A stretch of DNA of 14,065 bases from Actinomycetota bacterium (GCA_009699665.1 WLNS01000025.1:1-14065), one strand, 5' to 3'; positions 1 through 7,095 are shown, counted from the stretch's first letter. Notes: generated from the letters alone by a model not told the origin. Made by a program: numbers and translations.

Positions 1-572
1 GTGAGAGCCATTCCCAGGTGCTGTTCGACCAGCAATACGCCGACCCCGCGAGCCGAAGCCTCCCGTATCAACTGCGCACACCGGTCAACGTTCTTCGGTT
101 GCAATCCCTCGCTCGGCTCGTCAAGAATCCACAGCGAACCCGGGTTAGCCGCGGTTCGCGCAACAGCGAGCATTTTCTGCTCACCACCCGAAAGCGTGCC
201 CGCGCGTTGCGACGCACGCTCGGCGAGAAAAGAGAAACCTTCGGCCGCGGCCTCTTTTGAGGCTCCGACCATGCGTAGATTTTCTACCACCGTGAGATCG
301 CGCAGGATGGGTTGGTCCTGGCGCACCGTGCGCATTCCGAGTTGAAATCGCCGGGACGGCTGCGCCTTTGTCACGTCGATATCACCGATGGCAACCGTGC
401 CCCCCATGGTGGGCAGGGTGCCCGTGATGGCTGCAACTGCCGTGCTCTTGCCTGCTCCATTTCGCCCGAGCAGGGCCACGACTTCTCCCGGTTCAATCAC
501 AAGATCTAAACCGGTGACGATGCGCGCGCCCGCGTAGCCGGCAACGAGCCCGCTCACATTTAGCAATGTCAT
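1..572 (-). CDS. LivF/UrtE-type ABC transporter ATP-binding protein, C-terminus cut by window edge
   Basis: Reading the minus strand from ATG at 572 gives an open frame of 190 codons that runs off the window start, so the C-terminus is missing. Seen: Walker A GRNGAGKST (residues 36-44), a Q-loop region around residues 85-87 (RQDQP), signature LSGGEQ (127-132), Walker B LWILDE (147-152) followed by PSEGL, and the H-loop VEQH (H185). This is the second nucleotide-binding subunit of a branched-chain amino acid/urea type importer, hydrolysing ATP on the cytoplasmic face. Its ATG shares one base with the TGA of the upstream fused permease-ATPase (TGATG), so translation is probably coupled. The stretch from the ENL motif (residues 97-99) to the signature is only about 28 residues, shorter than I recall for LivF (about 45), so the helical subdomain looks reduced. 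The substrate is not shown by this subunit. Confidence 0.92.
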   Translation of the reverse strand, partial: MTLLNVSGLVAGYAGARIVTGLDLVIEPGEVVALLGRNGAGKSTAVAAITGTLPTMGGTVAIGDIDVTKAQPSRRFQLGMRTVRQDQPILRDLTVVENLRMVGASKEAAAEGFSFLAERASQRAGTLSGGEQKMLAVARTAANPGSLWILDEPSEGLQPKNVDRCAQLIREASARGVGVLLVEQHLGMAL

Positions 573-2305
573 CAGAGGCCCTCACCAACGTACGCACGAG
601 TGACCTCCGCGTTGTTCTCTATCTCTGCGACGGTGCCCGTGGCAAGCACGCGTCCCGCTTGCAACACCGTCACCGCAGACGCCGCTGAGCGAATCAGGGC
701 CATGTCGTGCTCCACAACGACAATCGGAATGTCGAGCCCCGCGGCTTCGGTGCGAAGAATATCCGCGATACTTGCCGTTTCAGCGGCCGTCATGCCGGCC
801 GTGGGCTCGTCGAGCAGAACCAGGGTGGGTCGACTCGCAAACGTCATGGCGAGCTCAAGAACTTGGCGCTGCCCGTGGGCGAGGCGCGAGGCAGGAGTGT
901 CAAGCAATTTCACGAGGTCGCCGGTCTCCAGAATCCGCCAGGCCGTGGAGGTGAGATCGGCCCGCCAGGGTGAGAAGATGAGCGCAAACGGATGCACGGT
1001 CACACCCAATCGCGCCACTGCGAGGTTTTGGGCCACGGTGAGTTCGGGCGCAACCGCAGGTGCTTGGAACTTGCGCGCGACACCGACACGCGCCATCTTC
1101 CACGGTCGCATTTTGGTGAGATCCGTGTTGCCCACGCGCCATCTTCCGCTGGTCGGCGGCACCGTGCCAGAGAGCGCGTTCAGCAGGGTGGATTTACCGG
1201 CACCGTTGGGGCCGATCAGGCAGTGGACACCGCTACCTGCGTTGAAGTCGACATCATCCACAGCCGTGAATTTTCCGAAGGTGCAGGTGATGCCCGTTGC
1301 TTCGAGAGCCTGGCCACCTCCGGCACCGGCTTGCTCCGTGGTCGTGAGCGTGACAGCACGTCGTGGGCGCCATCTTTCGGGGAGTCGTTTGAGCACCGCC
1401 TCGGCGATTCCGTCGGGAATGAGAACCACGACGACAATAAAGATGATTCCCATGGCGAGTAGCCAGAGGGTCAAGAACTTGTCCGCGAGCTCATTGGTGA
1501 TGAAGCTGATGACGATGGCTGTGAAGAAGGCCCCAATGATGCTTGTGCGCGAACCAATCATCGCCCAGAGAACGAAGTTCGTGGCCAGGACCAAGCTAAT
1601 CTGATCCGGCGCGACGAACTGGGTCTGGGTGGAGAAGAGCGCTCCCGCTAGCCCGGTGACAACACCCGCGAACGCAAATGTTCCGATTCGGAAGGCGGGA
1701 ATGTTGTAACCGGATGAGGCGGCTCGAATGGCGTGTGTCTTGGCGAGCACGAGTGCACCACCAAAAGGGCTTCGTGCCACGATGATGAGGAGCCACAAGA
1801 GACCGACCGCGGCGATTGTCACGATGACCCGCTGCGCCACAGGGTCGGCGGTCCACAGGTCGCCCAGATTCAGGCCAGGCACCCCGGCAAGTCCGTTGAA
1901 GCCTCCGGTGACGGGCGTCAGCTGATTGACCACCTCGACCGCGCCAAAGAGTAAAACGAAGGTGAGGAGGGCGAACGTGATGACGTTGACCCGACCCCGA
2001 AGACCCACCAGGCCAACAAGCAATGAGACGGCCCCTGCGGCGAGCCCGCCGAAGAGAATGCCGAGGAGGGTTCCGCCTTCTGGGATGTTAATGCCGCACC
2101 AGGCGGCAACGTAGGCCCCGATTCCAAATGAGACAGCGTGGCCAAGACTTAGGATTCCGGCGAATCCCCAACAGAGCGCGAGGGCGGCCGTCGCAACGCC
2201 ATAGAGAGCGAATTGAGCGAAGAGACTGCCCTGATAACCGCCCAGCGAGAGCGCGATGAGCGGCACAGCGAGAGAAGCGAGCACTGCGATCGAACGCCGA
2301 ATCAT
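572..2305 (-). CDS. Fused ABC permease-ATPase, LivM/UrtC domain plus LivG/UrtD domain (577 aa)
   Basis: One uninterrupted frame joins a LivM-type permease (about residues 1-305, several hydrophobic segments) to a LivG-type ATPase (about 333-577) through a short Arg-rich then Thr/Gly/Ala linker. ATPase motifs: Walker A GPNGAGKST (365-373), signature LAHGQRQ (475-481), Walker B LVLLDE (495-500) followed by PTAGMT, H-loop VEHD (531-534). The signature HGQRQ and the PTAGMTAAET that follows Walker B resemble UrtD of urea transporters more than classical LivG. The frame stays open upstream to 2767, but ATG 2305 is chosen because it makes an ATGA overlap with the livH stop and gives a normal permease N-terminus. 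It lies downstream of livH and upstream of livF in one operon. Fused permease-ATPases of this type are known in actinobacteria; here it replaces two separate subunits. Confidence 0.93.
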   Translation of the reverse strand: MIRRSIAVLASLAVPLIALSLGGYQGSLFAQFALYGVATAALALCWGFAGILSLGHAVSFGIGAYVAAWCGINIPEGGTLLGILFGGLAAGAVSLLVGLVGLRGRVNVITFALLTFVLLFGAVEVVNQLTPVTGGFNGLAGVPGLNLGDLWTADPVAQRVIVTIAAVGLLWLLIIVARSPFGGALVLAKTHAIRAASSGYNIPAFRIGTFAFAGVVTGLAGALFSTQTQFVAPDQISLVLATNFVLWAMIGSRTSIIGAFFTAIVISFITNELADKFLTLWLLAMGIIFIVVVVLIPDGIAEAVLKRLPERWRPRRAVTLTTTEQAGAGGGQALEATGITCTFGKFTAVDDVDFNAGSGVHCLIGPNGAGKSTLLNALSGTVPPTSGRWRVGNTDLTKMRPWKMARVGVARKFQAPAVAPELTVAQNLAVARLGVTVHPFALIFSPWRADLTSTAWRILETGDLVKLLDTPASRLAHGQRQVLELAMTFASRPTLVLLDEPTAGMTAAETASIADILRTEAAGLDIPIVVVEHDMALIRSAASAVTVLQAGRVLATGTVAEIENNAEVTRAYVGEGL

Positions 2306-3159
2306 ACGATGTTTCCCTTCGTAGACGGGCGAGTGGCTGCCAAAACGATGAACGCCATGGCCAGGATCGCCAGCTTGGCGACGAGAGAGTCGATGACGAG
2401 GGTCGTGACGTTTTGAACGACAGCAATTGCCAGGGCTGCTACGAGCACCATGCTCACCCGGGCACCGCCCACGATCACCACCACAAACATGACGAACAGG
2501 TAGGCGTTGCCCATTCCCGGCCCGACATTGGTCAGAGGAGCGATAAGTGATCCGGCCAGGCTGGCCATTAGCGTGCTCACCGCAAAAATCACGAGTTTGA
2601 GTCCGCCGGATCGGACGCCGAGGGTTTCTGCCAGATCGCCGTCTGCTGCGACGGCACGTACTTTGACACCAATCGGTGTCACGGTGAGCACAAGGAGGAC
2701 GGCGCCGATGACAACGACCGATACGCCAATCAACACGAGGCGGTAAAGCGGGAACTCGGCTCCCCAAATCTCGACCGAACCCGGCAGTGGGTTTTCAACA
2801 AACTGGAAGTTCTTGCCGTAGATAAGTTCTACGACCTGTCTGATCACAATGCCGAGCCCAAAGGTGCCAAGAATGGCGAGCTCGGGGGCTCTCACGAAAC
2901 GCCGCAAGAGGGTCCGCTCGGTAACTGCCCCGAGCAAGAACCCGACAACGCAAGCAACGAGCACCCCCACGATGTAGGGGAGCCCGATTGCTAAGCAGGT
3001 CAGGACCGAATAGGCCCCGATCATCATGAAGTCACCGCTGGCGAGGTTGATGATGCCCATCAGTCGGAACGACATGGCAAGACCCATCGCGACCAGGGCG
3101 GATACCGAGGCTGTTGCCAAGATACCCAGGCCCTGGTCGACGATGAATGCGAAATCCAT
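2302..3159 (-). CDS. LivH/UrtB-type ABC transporter permease (285 aa)
   Basis: A polytopic membrane protein with hydrophobic segments almost throughout. Near the N-terminus it has the LivH-like run GLAMSFRLMGIINLASGDFM. The cytoplasmic coupling region is recognisable around residues 165-215, with RAVAADGDLAETLGV followed by ASLAGSL. Length is normal for LivH (about 290). Family knowledge: LivH/UrtB pairs with LivM/UrtC to form the inner-membrane pore of a high-affinity importer; here the partner is fused to its ATPase. ATG at 3159 lies 15 bases after the receptor gene stop, with only a weak ribosome site, so it is probably translated from the receptor transcript. The stop overlaps the next start as ATGA. 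Substrate cannot be told from this subunit alone. Confidence 0.93.
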   Translation of the reverse strand: MDFAFIVDQGLGILATASVSALVAMGLAMSFRLMGIINLASGDFMMIGAYSVLTCLAIGLPYIVGVLVACVVGFLLGAVTERTLLRRFVRAPELAILGTFGLGIVIRQVVELIYGKNFQFVENPLPGSVEIWGAEFPLYRLVLIGVSVVVIGAVLLVLTVTPIGVKVRAVAADGDLAETLGVRSGGLKLVIFAVSTLMASLAGSLIAPLTNVGPGMGNAYLFVMFVVVIVGGARVSMVLVAALAIAVVQNVTTLVIDSLVAKLAILAMAFIVLAATRPSTKGNIV

Positions 3160-3174
3160 GGGGTGGGACGAGTC

Positions 3175-4377
3175 CTACTTGCCCATGGGTTCGTTGCAGT
3201 CTTGCTCGGGGGCAACGGAGTCGAACGTCGTGACGACGACCGACATGCCATCCGGCTGAACCTGCGTCAACACGATGGACTGTGTTGCGAAGTGATCAGA
3301 ACCGAACGTGACCGTTCCCGAGGGACCTTCGTATTTCAGGCCGGAGAGAGCCTTGAGAACATCGGCACTCTTGGTTGACTTGGCCTTGTTGGCCGCATCT
3401 GCCCAGGCGTGAATTGCCACAAAGGTCTGCTCAGAAAGAGCCGTCTGTGGCGGCGCGTCGGCACCAAACTTGGCGTAGTAGGCATCGAGGAACGCTGTGT
3501 TCGCAGCGGTGTCGAGGGCCTCGTTGTAAGCCATCGAGACGTACATTCCGCTGGTCACTTCCGGTCCCATGGCGCCCAGGGTGCCGTCTTCATAGATCAC
3601 GCCGAGTCGCTGCACGGCCGAGTTACCAACGCCCGCATCGAACGCTTGCTTTTCGAAGGTGATCGCGTCGCCACCGAAGATAGCCGGAATGATGAGCTGA
3701 GCACCACTCTGCTTAATCTTCGTAATGACACTCTGGAAGTCAGTAGTACCGATGGGTACTAATTCCTGACCAACGACCTCGCCACCACTAGCCTCGATGT
3801 ACTTTGCGGCCTGAGCAACGACGGTCTGACCCCAGATGTAGTCAGCGCCAAGAAGGAACCACTTGCTCTTTCCCGTCGCGTCCTGCACATAGGGAATCGC
3901 CGGCGCGAGCTGCTGTGCAGGAACCTCGCCGTTTGAGATCACGTTCGCGGAGCAGAAGTTACCTTCGGCCAGCGGTGTGTGAAAGTAGGGAATTCCCGCT
4001 GTGGTCGTCACCGGGGCGACGGCATCGCGAGTAGCACTGTTGTGCTGTCCGAAGAGGGCGACGATTCCGTCCTCCTGGATGAGGCGCTGCGCTGCGCTCA
4101 CTCCAGCAGTAGGAACACCGGTTTCATCAGCGACGATGAGTTTTACGGTCTGCCCGTTAACGCCACCCGCGGCGTTGATCTCTTCGACGGCGAGTTCGGC
4201 CGCATTCTGTGTGGGCGGACCGAAGATACCCGCGGCTCCACTCAGGTCAGTGAGCAATCCGATCGGAAGCGGTTCGGTGCTGGCGTTGTCACCTCCCCCC
4301 GAGGCTGAACATCCAGTAAGTGTTGCGACAACGGCTGCCGCTGCGACAAAAGCCGCTATAGAGGTACGACGTTTCAC
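3175..4377 (-). CDS. ABC transporter substrate-binding lipoprotein, UrtA/AmiC-like (400 aa)
   Basis: A receptor of the type 1 periplasmic-binding fold. I start it at GTG 4377: an AAAGG ribosome site lies 7 bases upstream, and the product begins MKRRTS, a hydrophobic stretch, then lipobox LTGC with C23 as the predicted lipidated residue. A longer in-frame start at 4455 would lie upstream of the promoter and spoil the signal peptide. The mature part (about 378 aa) has VPAQQLAPAIPYV, WFLLGADYIWGQ and a late GPSGTVTF...DHFATQS segment. These parallel UrtA and AmiC (urea and short-chain amide binding) as I recall them, rather than LivJ/LivK. It should bind substrate outside the membrane and deliver it to the permeases encoded next. 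Ligand assignment is inference; family assignment is firm. It is the first gene of the cassette, directly behind a strong promoter. Confidence 0.93.
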   Translation of the reverse strand: MKRRTSIAAFVAAAAVVATLTGCSASGGGDNASTEPLPIGLLTDLSGAAGIFGPPTQNAAELAVEEINAAGGVNGQTVKLIVADETGVPTAGVSAAQRLIQEDGIVALFGQHNSATRDAVAPVTTTAGIPYFHTPLAEGNFCSANVISNGEVPAQQLAPAIPYVQDATGKSKWFLLGADYIWGQTVVAQAAKYIEASGGEVVGQELVPIGTTDFQSVITKIKQSGAQLIIPAIFGGDAITFEKQAFDAGVGNSAVQRLGVIYEDGTLGAMGPEVTSGMYVSMAYNEALDTAANTAFLDAYYAKFGADAPPQTALSEQTFVAIHAWADAANKAKSTKSADVLKALSGLKYEGPSGTVTFGSDHFATQSIVLTQVQPDGMSVVVTTFDSVAPEQDCNEPMGK

Positions 4378-4426
4378 GATTGTGCCTTTCATTGAGAATG
4401 TGAATAGGAAAGCAGGTGCTGACCTA

Positions 4427-4455
4427 TTTGTACACTCTCGCCGGGCGGCGGTCAA
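4427..4455 (-). promoter_or_regulatory. Sigma-70-type promoter of the ABC uptake cassette
   Basis: On the minus strand TTGACC (4455-4450), a 17-base spacer and TACAAA (4432-4427) match the housekeeping -35 and -10 boxes with ideal spacing. Transcription would begin near 4420, leaving a leader of about 40 bases before the GTG at 4377. It sits in the 164-base gap between the methyltransferase stop and the receptor gene, so the cassette is probably transcribed independently of the translation operon. I saw no clear operator. Confidence 0.75.
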
Positions 4456-4521
4456 GCCCTCGCACTCGTCAACATCGCGCGGCGATTCGAAAGGCAGGGT
4501 CTTTACCCTTTAACACAGGAC

Positions 4522-4539
4522 AAAAAGCCCTGAATCAGG
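4522..4539 (-). terminator. Possible weak terminator after the methyltransferase gene
   Basis: Just after the methyltransferase TAG, the minus strand reads CCTGATTCAGG, then GC and five T. The stem is only 4 bp with a 3-base loop, so this is weak. A second small hairpin (AGGGT/ACCCT, 4496-4509) follows. Together they may reduce read-through into the ABC cassette. Confidence 0.3.
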
Positions 4540-4541
4540 AT

Positions 4542-5363
4542 CTAGAGCGCAGAGGGTCGCTGCGCAAACGCGCTCTGGTAGATGCACACGCTGGCCGCCG
4601 TGGCGAGGTTCATCGACTCGGCGTCGCCATAGATGGGCACCTTCACGGCGCGATCAACGAGGGCCAGGTTTTCGTCGGTGAGGCCGCGAGCTTCATTACC
4701 GAAGAGCCAGGCGGTGGGTTTGGCCAGCGTTCCATCGGCGGCCACGCCGGGCAGGTCGTCGCCCTTGACGTCGGCGGCAAGAATGTTGAGACCGGCAGCG
4801 CGGGCACGCACGAGCACGTCATCGAGTTCAACGTCGACTGAGATGGGCAGGTGGAAGAGCGAACCCGTGGTGGAACGCACCACCTTGGGGTTGTACAGGT
4901 CGACCGAGCGGCCCGTGATGATGATGGCGTCGGCACCGGCGGCGTCAGCCACGCGGATGATCGTGCCCAGGTTGCCGGGGTCGCGCACCTCTTCGAGGAT
5001 GACGACCAGCTGGGGTGCTCCCCCGTCGCGTCCTTCAAAGACGTCTTTCAGGGCGGTGGGGAACTGCGCGCACACCGCGATGATGCCCTGCGGTGTGACG
5101 GTGTCGGCCATGGCGTCGATCACTTCTTCGGTGGCGAACTCCACGTCGACGCCCGCATCAACCGCCGTGGCGGCGATGTCGGCGTAACGCTCGAGCACCG
5201 TGGGCGTGGCGTAGAGCTCGACGATGGTCTGCGGTCGGTACGCGAGTGCTTCGGCCACTGCTTGAGGGCCTTCCAACAGGAAAAGCCCGGTCTCAGACCG
5301 GGCTCCCCGCTGTGAAAGCTTGGCAACCGCCTTGACGCGTGGAGCGCGAGGGTTGTCGAGCAT
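4542..5363 (-). CDS. SpoU/TrmH-family RNA 2'-O-methyltransferase (273 aa), TsnR-like
   Basis: The protein has an N-terminal substrate-binding part (about residues 1-105) and a C-terminal SPOUT domain. All three SpoU motifs are present: motif 1 with N131 and R137 (DPGNLGTIIR), motif 2 LFGNEARGL (220-228, E224), motif 3 VPIYGDAESMNLATAASV (242-259, N252). These make the knotted S-adenosylmethionine site and dimer interface. It is expected to methylate a ribose 2'-OH in rRNA or tRNA; the target base cannot be read from sequence. The position right after rplT matches mycobacterial tsnR (infC-rpmI-rplT-tsnR). ATG at 5363 lies 6 bases after the rplT stop, and a weak AGTAGG ribosome site overlaps that stop, indicating co-transcription. 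pheS, expected next in this lineage, is not found downstream inside the window. Confidence 0.9.
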   Translation of the reverse strand: MLDNPRAPRVKAVAKLSQRGARSETGLFLLEGPQAVAEALAYRPQTIVELYATPTVLERYADIAATAVDAGVDVEFATEEVIDAMADTVTPQGIIAVCAQFPTALKDVFEGRDGGAPQLVVILEEVRDPGNLGTIIRVADAAGADAIIITGRSVDLYNPKVVRSTTGSLFHLPISVDVELDDVLVRARAAGLNILAADVKGDDLPGVAADGTLAKPTAWLFGNEARGLTDENLALVDRAVKVPIYGDAESMNLATAASVCIYQSAFAQRPSAL

Positions 5364-5369
5364 CAGAAC

Positions 5370-5822
5370 CTACTCGGCGGCAGCAGCCGCCTTCTCCTTT
5401 GACTCTGCCTCGGCGGCAGGCGCCTTGGCAGTCGCTGACTTGGCTTCGACGGCCTTGGCGGCATCCTTGGGCAGTGCCTTCTTGGCGGTCTGCACGAGGG
5501 TGGCGAACACGGCTGCGTCGTTGACGGCGAGCTCGGCCAGCATGCGGCGGTCGACCGTGACACCGGCGGCATCCAGACCCTGGATGAAGCGGTTGTAGGT
5601 CATGCCGTTCAGGCGAGCAGCGGCGTTGATGCGCTGGATCCACAGACGACGGAACTCACCCTTGCGAGCACGACGGTCGCGGTAGGCGTAGACGAGCGAG
5701 TGCGTGACCTGCTCTTTGGCCTTGCGGTAAAGGCGCGAACGCTGTCCGCGGTAGCCCTCAGCGCGCTCAAGTACAACGCGGCGCTTCTTCGCGGCGTTGA
5801 CGGCGTTTTTTACACGTGCCAT
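5370..5822 (-). CDS. rplT: 50S ribosomal protein L20 (bL20), with C-terminal extension
   Basis: The N-terminal 118 residues are a typical bL20: MARVKNAVNAAKKRR, then GYRGQRSRLYRKAKEQV and RRLWIQRINAAARLNGMTY. It binds 23S rRNA and is needed early in assembly of the large subunit. The family is usually about 117-127 residues; this one has 150. The extra 32 residues (about 119-150) are almost all Ala, Lys, Glu and Pro and should be disordered. The start ATG at 5822 has AAAGGAAA about 8 bases upstream and lies 30 bases after the rpmI stop. It is the third gene of infC-rpmI-rplT-methyltransferase. In other bacteria L20 autoregulates this operon by binding the leader; no such site could be recognised here. 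Confidence 0.97.
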   Translation of the reverse strand: MARVKNAVNAAKKRRVVLERAEGYRGQRSRLYRKAKEQVTHSLVYAYRDRRARKGEFRRLWIQRINAAARLNGMTYNRFIQGLDAAGVTVDRRMLAELAVNDAAVFATLVQTAKKALPKDAAKAVEAKSATAKAPAAEAESKEKAAAAAE

Positions 5823-5852
5823 GATCTTGTTTCCTTTTCTTGAGGGTGGGGG

Positions 5853-6047
5853 CTAGCGGCCGAGAAGCTTCTTGATGACTTTTGCGTCTGCGGGTGCGAG
5901 AACCTGGTCTTGGTTCAGGCGCGCCTTGCGCTTGCTGGCCTTAACCTCAAGGTTGTGGCGCATGCCGGCCTGCTGCTTCATGATTTTGCCGGTTCCGGTT
6001 ACCTTGAAGCGCTTCTTGGACCCACTGTGGGTCTTCTGCTTGGGCAT
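5853..6047 (-). CDS. rpmI: 50S ribosomal protein L35 (bL35, 64 aa)
   Basis: The product starts MPKQKTHSGSKKRFKVTGTG and ends in AKVIKKLLGR, the full length of a normal bL35. The frame is open far upstream (to 6506), but that part is the repeat-rich 3' end of infC in another frame. ATG at 6047 is fixed by a near-perfect ribosome site, TAAGGAG, 6 bases upstream, and by the conserved N-terminus. It is a small basic protein of the large subunit. It lies 76 bases after the infC stop and 30 bases before rplT. Confidence 0.97.
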   Translation of the reverse strand: MPKQKTHSGSKKRFKVTGTGKIMKQQAGMRHNLEVKASKRKARLNQDQVLAPADAKVIKKLLGR

Positions 6048-6123
6048 TTGTTTCTCCTTAGGTGGCGCACAGCCGAAAGGATGTGCGTGGTTTGGTCTGG
6101 CTCGATGGTTTGTGAACCGAGGT

Positions 6124-7089
6124 TTACTCGGCGGGCTTTTCTGTTTTGGGCTTGGCTGGTGCCTTGGCGGCGGCGGGCTTAGTCGCTGCCGGCTTTGCGG
6201 CCGATGTCGCCTTAGCTGCAGCGGGCTTGGCCGTGGCTGGCTTGGCTGCTGCGGCCTTGGTTGCCGGAGCCTTAGCCGGTGCGGATTTAGCGGCGGGCGC
6301 CTTGACCGCGGCCTTGGCGGCCGGTTTGGTTTCGACAAGCCGCTGTGCTGAGCTTGTCGAAGTATCAACCACCGGCGTCGGGGTTTCGACAGGCGTGGTT
6401 TCGACAGGCGCGGTTTCGACCGGCTTGGTTTCGACAGGCGCGGTTTCGACAGGCGTGGTTTCGACAAGCTCAACCGACTTGGGCTTCGTCGATGCCGCCC
6501 CGGCATCCGCTACCCGGGCGCCGCGAGCGGCCTCCTTGGCGGCGTTGCGCTTGGCGTTCTGCTCGGCCTTGGCATCCGTCTTGCTCTTGAGCGGACCAAT
6601 CACCATGACCATGTTGCGACCGTCGATCAGAGGCGTGTGTTCGACCGTGCCGAACTCCGAGACATCCTCGGCAAAACGCTGCAGCAGACGAACGCCCTGC
6701 TCGGGGCGTGACTGCTCACGGCCGCGGAACAGAATCATGGCCTTGACCTTGTCGCCCTGTCCGAGAAAGCCGATGGCACGTTTGCGCTTGGTTTCGTAGT
6801 CGTGGTCGTCAATCTTCAGGCGAAAGCGAACCTCTTTGAGGATGGTATTGGCCTGGTTGCGACGGGCCTCCTTGGCCTTCTGCGCCGCTTCGTACTTGAA
6901 CTTGCCGTAATCCATGATCTTGGCCACGGGCGGCTTGGACTCGGGAGCCACCTCAACGAGATCGAGATCGGCCTCCTGCGCCATTCGCAGGGCAATCTCG
7001 ATTGCCACGACCCCCACCTGTTCGCCACCGGCGCCAATCAGGCGTACTTCGGGTACGCGGATTCTGTCGTTAGTACGTGGATCGCTGAT
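6124..7089 (-). CDS. infC: Translation initiation factor IF-3 (321 aa) with AUC start and long repeat-rich tail
   Basis: IF3 binds the 30S subunit, prevents premature joining of the 50S and checks start codons. The N-terminal domain (about 1-75) begins SDPRTNDRIRVPEVRLIG; the C-terminal domain (about 85-165) includes GDKVKAMILFRGREQSRPE and DGRNMVMVIGP. There is no ATG, GTG or TTG in frame between the stop TGA at 7113-7111 and GTG 7017, and GTG 7017 would delete 24 conserved residues. ATC at 7089 has AGGAG 7 bases upstream and is therefore the start; ATC 7095 is too close to it. After about residue 190 comes a tail of about 130 residues, long for the family. It starts with pentapeptides (T/A/K)PVET, about residues 209-236, followed by a Lys/Ala/Pro-rich, histone-H1-like stretch. 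First gene of infC-rpmI-rplT-methyltransferase. Confidence 0.95.
   Translation of the reverse strand: MSDPRTNDRIRVPEVRLIGAGGEQVGVVAIEIALRMAQEADLDLVEVAPESKPPVAKIMDYGKFKYEAAQKAKEARRNQANTILKEVRFRLKIDDHDYETKRKRAIGFLGQGDKVKAMILFRGREQSRPEQGVRLLQRFAEDVSEFGTVEHTPLIDGRNMVMVIGPLKSKTDAKAEQNAKRNAAKEAARGARVADAGAASTKPKSVELVETTPVETAPVETKPVETAPVETTPVETPTPVVDTSTSSAQRLVETKPAAKAAVKAPAAKSAPAKAPATKAAAAKPATAKPAAAKATSAAKPAATKPAAAKAPAKPKTEKPAE
6328..6361. repeat. REP-like inverted repeat inside the infC tail
   Basis: TTCGACAAGC (6331-6340) and GCTTGTCGAA (6352-6361) are exact inverted copies around an 11-base loop, so RNA from either strand could form a 10-bp stem. The half-site recurs at 6459-6468 within GGTTTCGACAAGCTCAACC (6457-6475). 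Short palindromes of the form GGTTTCGACAAGCTCAACC are, as I recall, scattered through Microbacteriaceae genomes; that is memory, not a search. The whole element is read in frame as part of IF3. Confidence 0.7.
6382..6471. repeat. Six tandem 15-bp repeats coding (T/A/K)PVET in IF-3
   Basis: The plus strand carries six head-to-tail units of exactly 15 bases, each beginning GGTTTCGAC: three variants AGGCGT, AGGCGC and CGGCTT, with the last unit ending AAGCTC. On the minus strand each unit adds five residues of the type TPVET, APVET or KPVET, so copy-number change would keep the IF3 frame. The unit core matches the REP-like half-site next to it, which suggests the tandem array arose from that element. 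Confidence 0.85.
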
Positions 7090-7095
7090 ACTGAT

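Noticed and set aside
2306..2767. In-frame extension that would give the fused permease-ATPase a 154-residue Arg-rich N-terminus
   Set aside because: It overlaps livH completely, has no membrane-protein character and ignores the ATGA start at 2305.
6048..6506. Long N-terminal extension of the L35 frame, rich in LSKPR repeats
   Set aside because: It is the infC repeat region read in another frame; the ribosome site and conserved start are at 6047.
6146..6799. Plus-strand open frame of 217 codons with VSTG(A/V) repeats
   Set aside because: It is the shadow of the 15-bp repeats and Ala-rich tail of infC on the opposite strand.
7017..7019. GTG 7017 (bases 7017-7015) as infC start
   Set aside because: It would remove 24 highly conserved residues and has no ribosome site at a suitable distance.
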